DNA from: an uncultured bacterium
Lineage (GTDB): Bacteria; Cyanobacteriota; Vampirovibrionia; Gastranaerophilales; Gastranaerophilaceae
Reading direction: 5' to 3'
DNA: 10,064 nt
Assembly (NCBI GenBank): GCA_949286405.1
Contig: CASECH010000123.1
Location: forward strand, 1-10,064
In this document: in pieces, positions 1 through 6,400 of the stretch
How positions within the stretch are numbered: the first letter of the stretch is position 1
Layout: each line of letters opens with the position of its first letter
Made by a program: the position numbers and the translations under genes
The notes under the pieces: model-generated
Told to the model about the DNA's origin: nothing
The model's database searches: none
Seen by the model: the letters and a program-made list of their open reading frames with translations, nothing else

Positions 1-32
1 CCCCCCCCGAAATTCCTACAAATATCTTTCAT
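1..32 (-). CDS. 5' end of a second pseudopilin-type gene (partial, runs off window)
   Basis: Only the first ten codons plus two bases are visible: an ATG at 32-30 reading MKDICRNF followed by glycines from a run of at least eight G that is cut by the window edge. A GGAG ribosome binding site lies 5 nt upstream (38-41) and a strong promoter lies further up (62-90). The assignment comes from near identity with the leader preceding the complete pseudopilin gene at 986-1042: same SD spacing, same 24 nt from ATG to the G run, 4 mismatches in about 41 nt. The body of the gene is outside the window, so a pilin product is inference from the paralogous leader. It could equally be a short leader peptide. 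Confidence 0.45.
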   Translation of the reverse strand, partial: MKDICRNFGG

Positions 33-37
33 ACAAG

Positions 38-41
38 CTCC
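38..41 (-). promoter_or_regulatory. Ribosome binding site of the edge leader
   Basis: On the minus strand GGAG is followed by five nucleotides (CTTGT) and then ATG at 32-30. The matching leader at 1036-1042 has the same 5-nt spacing with a better AAAGGAG, which supports both ATGs as genuine translation starts. Confidence 0.55.
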
Positions 42-61
42 GTTCTTTTTCGCTTATACTC

Positions 62-90
62 ATTATAACAAATTTTATTTATTTTTGCAA
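62..90 (-). promoter_or_regulatory. Sigma70-type promoter with extended -10 for the edge pseudopilin leader
   Basis: Minus strand: -35 TTGCAA (85-90), 17-nt spacer, -10 TATAAT (62-67) preceded by TGT, giving the extended TGnTATAAT form. The expected transcription start is near 55, leaving an untranslated leader of about 23 nt before the ATG at 32. It sits just downstream of the terminator of the preceding pseudopilin gene, so the edge gene is transcribed independently. Confidence 0.75.
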
Positions 91-107
91 AAGAATAATT
101 TCGATAT

Positions 108-138
108 AAAAAAGCTTGAGATTTTCTCAAGCTTTTTT
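108..138 (-). terminator. Rho-independent terminator of the pseudopilin gene
   Basis: A perfect 14-bp inverted repeat (108-121 with 125-138) with a 3-nt loop contains an AAGCTTGAGA core and ends in a run of six T on the minus strand. It begins 2 nt after the pseudopilin stop codon (141-143). The A/T tails on both sides mean it could work in both directions, but the only gene ending here is on the minus strand. Confidence 0.9.
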
Positions 139-140
139 AC

Positions 141-926
141 TTACCAAGGATAATCTTTTTTCATTTGCCAACCATCACTAATTATAACAGCACTACAATA
201 TCCGCCTGCACTTGATGAGTTTGTTCCTTTTTTACAATTAAAACCTCCTGATGTTCCTCCATACTCAAAACTACCCTCAGCTAATTCATCCCTTGTTGGA
301 GATAACGAAGCACAGTGTACTCCATAAGGGAAAATACCCAACTTATGTTTCAAACATGAATCTGAAGAACCAACAGAGCCACTATCTCCCCAACTCATAA
401 TAAAAAGAAAGACATCATTGCCTAATTTATTAGGTTTTTTTAAACCATTTATATCAATAACTAACCAGCCACCATTTCCAAGTGCATGAACCCAATAATA
501 AACAGAATACCCAGATGCAGTAACAAAAGAACTTCTCCCATCTAATCCATTTTTATAAACTTGTGAAATTTTTCCATCAATAGTAGACGTATCAGCCCAA
601 CATTTTTCAGATGAAGGAGAACAATTCTGAAGGATTTTAATATTTGGAAAAAGATAATTTTGTGCAAAATAATCAGTTCTTTCTTGAGTAGTTGAAAAAT
701 CAGATAAATCCCAACTATCCATCGTTCCATACTTAACCTCAGAAATTCGTATTGCCTGACTTATTTCTGAATATGCTTTTTTCAACTTAGCGATTGTCTG
801 CTGCTTTTGATAATTTGCGATTACTGATGGCAAAGTCATTGCGGCGACAACGCCAATTATTCCTAAAGTAATTAATACTTCTGCTAAGGTAAATCCGTTT
901 TTTATACTTCTAAAGTGATGTTTCAT
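141..926 (-). CDS. Type II/IV-type pseudopilin (class III signal, Cys-containing C-terminal domain)
   Basis: A 261-residue prepilin-like protein, exported by a type II secretion or type IV pilus-like machine and processed by a prepilin peptidase. The class III signal is intact: short basic leader, G11|F12 cleavage site, Glu at mature position 5 (E16), then the hydrophobic helix (about 13-35). The C-terminal region has a DxNG..KxPNKxGxDVF motif (158-173) also found in the partial pseudopilin at the other end of the window, and six Cys (102, 109, 191, 205, 231, 244), which fits disulfides in an exported protein. I set the core start at the ATG at 926, which has no Shine-Dalgarno but lies 6 nt from a good -10 (leaderless). 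The frame stays open upstream to 1019, and an ATG with an excellent SD at 1030 would join it if a G10 run changed by +1 or -2, giving a 296-residue form with 11 G. Substrate and assembly are unknown. Confidence 0.88.
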   Translation of the reverse strand: MKHHFRSIKNGFTLAEVLITLGIIGVVAAMTLPSVIANYQKQQTIAKLKKAYSEISQAIRISEVKYGTMDSWDLSDFSTTQERTDYFAQNYLFPNIKILQNCSPSSEKCWADTSTIDGKISQVYKNGLDGRSSFVTASGYSVYYWVHALGNGGWLVIDINGLKKPNKLGNDVFLFIMSWGDSGSVGSSDSCLKHKLGIFPYGVHCASLSPTRDELAEGSFEYGGTSGGFNCKKGTNSSSAGGYCSAVIISDGWQMKKDYPW

Positions 927-932
927 ATCACT

Positions 933-960
933 AGTATAACATATTTTTTCTTTTTTACAA
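933..960 (-). promoter_or_regulatory. Candidate leaderless promoter inside the pseudopilin leader
   Basis: Minus strand: -35 TTGTAA (955-960), 16-nt spacer, -10 TATACT (933-938) preceded by TGT, giving an extended -10. Only six bases (927-932) separate the -10 from the ATG at 926, so the predicted first transcribed base is at or next to the A of the start codon. No Shine-Dalgarno precedes that ATG. The match could be fortuitous in such AT-rich DNA, and the alternative start at 1030 has its own promoter. Confidence 0.5.
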
Positions 961-963
961 CGG

Positions 964-976
964 GGAATTAAATTCC
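964..976. repeat. Perfect small palindrome in the pseudopilin leader
   Basis: GGAATT-A-AATTCC, two 6-bp arms around one base, lies between the G run and the proximal promoter, immediately upstream of its -35. It could be an operator half-site pair or chance. As RNA it can only form four base pairs with a 5-nt loop. The neighbouring CCCC (minus strand, 965-962) could also pair with the upstream G run. Confidence 0.3.
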
Positions 977-985
977 TTTCAGCGG

Positions 986-1030
986 CTAAATAATCGCCCC
1001 CCCCCCTAAATTCCAACAAATATTTTTCAT
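986..1030 (-). CDS. Short leader ORF with a G10 tract, upstream of and out of frame with the pseudopilin
   Basis: ATG at 1030-1028, an AAAGGAG ribosome binding site 5 nt upstream, and 14 codons (MKNICWNLGGGAII) ending at TAG 988-986. The glycines come from a run of ten G (997-1006). The distance from this ATG to the pseudopilin ATG at 926 is 104 nt, so one extra G or two fewer would open a continuous frame through the leader into the mature pilin. It may be the OFF state of a phase-variable pilin start, a regulatory leader peptide, or an assembly error in the homopolymer. The near-identical copy at 1-32 argues that the element is real. Confidence 0.5.
   Translation of the reverse strand: MKNICWNLGGGAII
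997..1006 (-). repeat. Homopolymer G10 tract (C10 on the plus strand)
   Basis: Ten consecutive G on the coding strand in an otherwise very AT-rich region, nine codons into a well-initiated reading frame. A second run of at least eight G occupies the same place in the leader at 1-8. Homopolymeric G/C runs near the 5' ends of surface-protein genes are classical slipped-strand contingency loci in other bacteria. Confidence 0.85.
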
Positions 1031-1035
1031 ACGAG

Positions 1036-1042
1036 CTCCTTT
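1036..1042 (-). promoter_or_regulatory. Strong Shine-Dalgarno of the pseudopilin leader
   Basis: AAAGGAG followed by CTCGT and ATG at 1030-1028. It is one of the best ribosome binding sites in the window, and it decides that translation probably begins at 1030 even though that frame currently ends after 14 codons. Confidence 0.7.
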
Positions 1043-1057
1043 CTAATTTACATTACT

Positions 1058-1086
1058 ATTATACCATAAATTACTATATTTTTGAA
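1058..1086 (-). promoter_or_regulatory. Distal promoter of the pseudopilin unit
   Basis: Minus strand: -10 TATAAT (1058-1063) preceded by TGG (extended -10), 17-nt spacer, weaker -35 TTCAAA (1081-1086). The -35 lies inside the last codons of the transporter gene. The expected start is near 1051, giving a leader of about 20 nt before the ATG at 1030, the same geometry as the promoter at 62-90. Confidence 0.65.
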
Positions 1087-1967
1087 TATTTTGTTGAATA
1101 AATAAAAGATAATGATTGTAAAATAACAGACAAAATAATTAGTCCCATACCAATATAAAAAGCTATATTCAAATCTTTATTTTCATGAAAAATTAACATT
1201 GCTAAAATTACTGTATATACAGGTTCTAAGTTATAAGTTAAATTTACAGTAAATGCTGATATTTTTTTCAGGACCTGAATTTGTAAAAAGTAAAGCCCAA
1301 TTGTGCAGAAAAAAGATAACAATAATAAATATAAAAAATCTCTGTGGGTAGGAATTAAAGAATTTACAGGGAAATAATGTAAATAAATAGGCATAATCAA
1401 ACACAAAGCAATAAAGCCTCCAAGAAATTCATACAATAACATAGTAACCGACGGATGATGAGTTGCTACTTTTTTATTAGTAATAGTATATAATGCAGCT
1501 AAAAATGATGAAATTACACCTAAAATAATTCCTAATTGATATCTTGAATCAAAATGGAATATCAACATTATACCTGATAGGGTAATTAGACTAAAAAATA
1601 ATTCACTAAAAGATATTCTGTGTTTATTTATAAGCGGTTCAAGTAATGCTGTAAAAAGACTTACTAATGAAAAACAAATTATACCTATTGACACATTTGC
1701 ATACTTGATACTTCCATAAAAAAATAACCAATGAAATCCCATTAAAAAACCAACACCTAATATTTTTGTGAGTTCTTTGAATTTTACAAAACAAAAACGT
1801 TTTTTTATAAGAAGTAAAAACAATAAAATACAGAAAGAAATTAAAAGCCTATCTAGCACAAGTAATCCTTCATTCAAGGTAATTAAACGGCCAAAAATAC
1901 TTGTAAAACAAGATATAATAATAGATAAATGTAATTTATAAAAAGACTTCCTAATTTCTTCCTGCAT
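1074..1967 (-). CDS. EamA/DMT-superfamily inner-membrane transporter
   Basis: A 297-residue, very hydrophobic protein with about ten predicted transmembrane helices and two EamA-like halves. The first half contains the GFHWLFFYGSIKYANVSIG helix region (about 75-95) and a helix with LEPLINK. The second half contains the typical family helix NLEPVYTVILAMLIFHE (about 245-261) followed by a final helix and a basic tail. Ten-helix DMT proteins export or import small metabolites such as amino acids, sugars or nucleosides; the substrate cannot be read from sequence. The start (ATG 1967) is 17 nt after the glgA stop, so the gene is probably on the same transcript. There is no Shine-Dalgarno before it, only an AT-rich stretch with a TATAAT (1976-1981) 8 nt upstream of the ATG, so coupling to glgA or near-leaderless initiation are both possible. 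Confidence 0.88.
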   Translation of the reverse strand: MQEEIRKSFYKLHLSIIISCFTSIFGRLITLNEGLLVLDRLLISFCILLFLLLIKKRFCFVKFKELTKILGVGFLMGFHWLFFYGSIKYANVSIGIICFSLVSLFTALLEPLINKHRISFSELFFSLITLSGIMLIFHFDSRYQLGIILGVISSFLAALYTITNKKVATHHPSVTMLLYEFLGGFIALCLIMPIYLHYFPVNSLIPTHRDFLYLLLLSFFCTIGLYFLQIQVLKKISAFTVNLTYNLEPVYTVILAMLIFHENKDLNIAFYIGMGLIILSVILQSLSFIYSTKYSKI

Positions 1968-1984
1968 AATAATATATTATATAA

Positions 1985-3430
1985 CTATTTTTGTGCTAAT
2001 TCTTTATACAAATTCAAATATTCCTGAGAACTTCTTCTCCAAGAAAAATCTGCTATCATGGCTGATTTTTGCATAGCATTAAATGTGTATTTATCATTAT
2101 AAACTCCAATCGCACAATAAATAGCTTGCATCATACTCCAACCATCATAACCCCAAAATTTAAATCCGTTAGAATTATCCATCGGATAACCTACCACTGT
2201 ATCTTCTAGGCCTCCTGTCGCTCTTACAACAGGCAAAGAACCATATTTCATAGCAATTAACTGACTTAATCCGCAAGGTTCAAATTTTGAAGGCATCAAA
2301 TAAAAATCACTACCCGCATAAATTAAATTTGCCAAGTCCGCACGATATCCGATATAAGCTCTTATATTAGATGAATTGTTTGAAAGCCATATGAGTAAAT
2401 TTTCATAATCACTATTTCCACTTCCCAAAAATACAAAATCAGCTTCTGTGTTTTTTAATTCATTTTCTACTTGTCTTATTAAATCAATACCTTTTTGATC
2501 AACAAGCCTTGATACCATTGCAAAAAGTGGTCTTTTAGGATTATACTTAAGTCCAAATTCTTCACATACTTTCTTTTTATTTTCCTCTTTATTTTTCAAG
2601 GATTTATAATCATATTTTTTGATTATATTTCTATCTGTTTTAGGATTGAATACATCATAATCAATACCATTAAGGATTCCAACTAATTTATGTTGATTCA
2701 TCCTTAATGTATAATCCATTCCTTCACCATATTCACCGGTAAGAATTTCTCTAGCATAATTTGGAGATACAGCTACAACTTTTTCTGAATAATTTATAGC
2801 ACCTTTCATCCAATTTACCTTACCATAGTGCTCTACTCCCCACTCATTGTATACAATATCTTTACGCATATTCGCGAAATCTAATACATCTTCAAACCAA
2901 ACTCCTTGATATGCAAGATTATGTATTTCAAACACAGTCTTTGTATTTTTCCAAAAATCATCAAACCTGTAATTACTTTTTAAATAAACAGGAATTATTG
3001 CGGTATGCCAATCATTAGCATGGATCACATCAGCTTTAAAATTTAAAAGTTTTGCATACTCTAATACTGCTAAGGAAAAAGCGATATACCTTTCATGTTC
3101 ATATCTAGGATCTAACCATTTTGGATATACTTCTTTAAAACAAGTAAAGTACCAATCATTATGCACAAAAAAGACATTTATATTTGTTCCAGGTAATTTA
3201 CACATGAAAAGTCTAAACTTATGTCCTTGATTTCCAAAGGTAAGCCACATTTCAGAATTTTCAAGCTCTTTTATCCCATATTTATTAAGATCAATCAAAC
3301 CATGAAGAGGTGTGAAAATTGCAATTTCTGCATCTTTTTCCAGATACTTTGGCAGACTACCCACTACATCAGCTAAACCTCCAGCTTTCGAAAATGGAGC
3401 TACTTCCGCTGCTGCAAATAATATTTTCAT
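1985..3430 (-). CDS. glgA: Glycogen synthase (ADP-glucose-type, GT5)
   Basis: A 481-residue protein, full length for bacterial GlgA (E. coli about 477). It transfers glucose from ADP-glucose to the non-reducing end of an alpha-1,4-glucan in the cytoplasm. The N-terminal Rossmann domain begins MKILFAAAEVAPFSKAGGLA with the K15-x-G-G-L substrate loop, followed by HANDWHTA (137-144) and EIHNLAYQG (168-176). The C-terminal domain has the phosphate-binding SRLVDQKG (R308, K313) and SKFEPCGLSQL with the conserved Glu (E384), then the ATGGLEDTV loop. A purine-rich GGGGAAGG site precedes ATG 3430. The gene starts 24 bp after the stop of the large zinc-ribbon protein and is followed after 17 bp by the transporter, so the three are probably co-transcribed. 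No glgB, glgC or glgP is visible here. Confidence 0.97.
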   Translation of the reverse strand: MKILFAAAEVAPFSKAGGLADVVGSLPKYLEKDAEIAIFTPLHGLIDLNKYGIKELENSEMWLTFGNQGHKFRLFMCKLPGTNINVFFVHNDWYFTCFKEVYPKWLDPRYEHERYIAFSLAVLEYAKLLNFKADVIHANDWHTAIIPVYLKSNYRFDDFWKNTKTVFEIHNLAYQGVWFEDVLDFANMRKDIVYNEWGVEHYGKVNWMKGAINYSEKVVAVSPNYAREILTGEYGEGMDYTLRMNQHKLVGILNGIDYDVFNPKTDRNIIKKYDYKSLKNKEENKKKVCEEFGLKYNPKRPLFAMVSRLVDQKGIDLIRQVENELKNTEADFVFLGSGNSDYENLLIWLSNNSSNIRAYIGYRADLANLIYAGSDFYLMPSKFEPCGLSQLIAMKYGSLPVVRATGGLEDTVVGYPMDNSNGFKFWGYDGWSMMQAIYCAIGVYNDKYTFNAMQKSAMIADFSWRRSSQEYLNLYKELAQK

Positions 3431-3454
3431 TACCCTTCCCCTTTCATCTTTTAA

Positions 3455-6400
3455 CTACTCTAAGTCATCTATTGTAGCCATATCAGATTCTAAACTTGAT
3501 ATCCCAGACTCAGACTCTTCAATGTTCTCTTCAATAGGAATATACTTGTCAGGATTTGTATCAAAATCAAATACAACACCATATTTTTCAGCTAAATATT
3601 TTGCTTGTTCTATACATATTTCAGCCTTATCATATTGACGCTTAAACATTAGAGTCTTAAACATATTATATTTAAACAGCATTAATAAATATTCAGTTGT
3701 AATATTAGACTTTTCAAGATGAATCAAAGAATTGTTTATGATACCGTATGCTACATCATACTGATTTAACTTAAGTTTTAATTCACTCATTACATACCAA
3801 GCTACATAAAGAAGATTTGTCATACCATTAGCATTTGTAGCTTTGATTATCTTATATATAATATCCTCTGCCTTTTCATAAGAACCAATGTTCATATAAG
3901 CATAACCTATTAGCAAATCTGAAAACAGCTCCAACTGATGTACTGAATTTACTTTAGCTAAAATTTTAGCCTTATATACTTGCTCCGCAAAATTAACATA
4001 ATCGCCATTAAATGAAGAATAAGCAGTCATTATGTGAAAAATTACTTTTCCAAATCGATCATTGTTATCAAAATTATTAATATTCAGATTAACTTTTCTA
4101 CCATGAATCATATCCTGCAAAGCAACAAATATATCATATGAAGTTGGTATATTATTTAAGTCTGACCTTACAATATTCAAAAAGTCTTGGACATTTCCAC
4201 CAAGCATTAAAACATTAGCTAAAGCAACATATCCCACAGCATCTATCAGCATATTTCTGAATACACCTTCATCAATATATTCAGGCTTTAATCTTGGAAT
4301 AGAAGCCTCTGATACAACATTCAAAACCTTATACCCAACTTCCATACAATCGCATAAAGCACCAATATTAAATAGAATATGAATATGAATTAATGACATA
4401 AGAAAGAAATAACTGTTAAAATCAGGAGCATCAGGATTTAAAGATGCTGGAGGTAAAAGTGACAAGACTTTATGCGTCAATTCAAGAGCATGAAAATAAT
4501 TCCCATCTATTAAATTTCCCTGAATCATCTTATTACAAAGCATAATTGTTTTATCAACTTCATTTGAAGCCTCTAAATTTTTCAAAGTTAACTCTGCAAT
4601 ATCAGAAGTCTTTTCAGGCACATACTCATATAAATTATTTGAAATATTTTCATACAATTGGAGTTTATAATTTTCTATACTTTCAGAATTTTCCTCTGTA
4701 AGGCTAGCTTCAAGCAATTCTAATATTTTAGCGGTACAATTCAAATAAGAGCTAAAATCTCCCAATGATAAATTGACTTGAGCTAAAAGTTCCCATTCTC
4801 TTTGTTCACTAGCACTATCTCCTAGAATACTGTACAAATATGCTTTCACAGGGCTTGGCATTGAATAGTCAAATACTTTTTCAAATAGCTCGTTTGCAAT
4901 TTCCTTAAGTGATACAGGAGGCATTACTTCCAAAACACACTCTCTTAACAAATTATAGTTAGGGAAATACAAGCAATTATTATAAAAATAAACATACCCC
5001 ATATGTGATAATTTATCTATTATTTCAGAAACATTTTCATATCCAAGACTTTCAATTGTAGGAACATCCACTCTTGTACCTAACAAAACAACAGAAGTCA
5101 GGAATTTCAATGCATTCATATCATCTTTTAATAAATTTAGCCGCCTAATCATTAAACGTTTTAAACTAGAAGGTATGATTATCGTCTTAGGATTAACCAT
5201 TTCAATACTGTCTTCTTTAGGTTCATACACTCCGGATTCGATTAAATATTGAATTGCTATATCAATAAACAAAATACTACCGCAAGAGTATTTGGCAACC
5301 CTATGAAAATAAAAATTGTCCAAAATATTTCTATAATAATCCTTATTTTCCTCAACTAACTTTTCAAAAGGAGTTGGCTTTAAATTAATTTCAGCATAAT
5401 AAGGCTTAGATAGTAAGAAATGAGATTGCTTGTGTAATGAAAAATCAGGATTATATGATATAAGATAACTTACTTCCAACTTATCGAAAGCTTCAAAAAT
5501 ATATTTTAAAACATCATAAGAACTAGAATCAATTTTATCAAAATCTTCAATAAAAATAAGAGTCTTAGGAATAGCCTGCAACAACGTCAGAAAAATATCA
5601 AAATAAATATATCTTGTATCCTCTGAATTTGAATTATTTCTTTCTTTCAAATTTATAAGATCCTTTACTAGTCCGTCAGGATCAACAGATGCAAACATTG
5701 TAAAATCATTTTGAGAAAAAAGCTTTTGCGAAATTGTATACTCAAAAATTGCAGCGAGCAAATCTCTAAAAAATGAATATGGAGCATATTTCATTTCATC
5801 ATAGCAGGTAACAGTTATGATATTATTATACAAACCTAAATTTTCAATAGTATTCAAAACTTTTATTGAATAAGGTTTATAAATATCAGCTGTCTTAATA
5901 CCTATAATAGATTTTGGATTTGACTGAAGCTTATTTACAATATGATAAAACACATCTAAACTTTCAGTACGAATAAACTCACAATTAATTTCTTCAAAAT
6001 TGATCGTCTCCAAATCATAAATCTTATCAGGATCCTCATTCTTATCAAGATTATTAAGAGCAATACCATCAAGTTTGTCCTGTTCTACAAGCATATTTTG
6101 AACAAAATTCGGTATTTTTATTTCGTCTTCATCTTCCTCCTGAGGAAACTCAACTCTTACAAGATCTCTAACATCAGCCTCGTAAAACATTTCCATTTTG
6201 TTATTTACCATTACAGAGTTAAGCGGAGAAATCTTATAATCATTTTCCAGTATTTCAAACACACTTTGATCTGTTAACACCTGGAATGTATTCAAAACCT
6301 TATCTTCCTTCTTTTTCAAAGATTGATTTATTAGACTTATATTATAACCTGATTCATAATTATAAGGATTATCATGTATTGAACGTTTTAAAAGAAAAAC

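Noticed and set aside
926..1019. TTG at 1019 as the true start of the pseudopilin
   Set aside because: No Shine-Dalgarno at suitable distance and it lies inside the better-initiated frame beginning at ATG 1030. The upstream extension is treated as reachable only by a frame change in the G run.
1976..1981. TATAAT before the transporter gene as a third leaderless promoter
   Set aside because: Spacing to ATG is 8 nt, there is no -35 or TG extension, and the gene is only 17 bp from glgA, so co-transcription explains it better.
3312..3638. Open plus-strand frame of 108 codons overlapping the glgA 5' end and the 3' end of the large gene
   Set aside because: It lies antisense to two convincing genes, has no recognisable domain or ribosome binding site, and its low-complexity Ser-rich reading is typical of a shadow frame.
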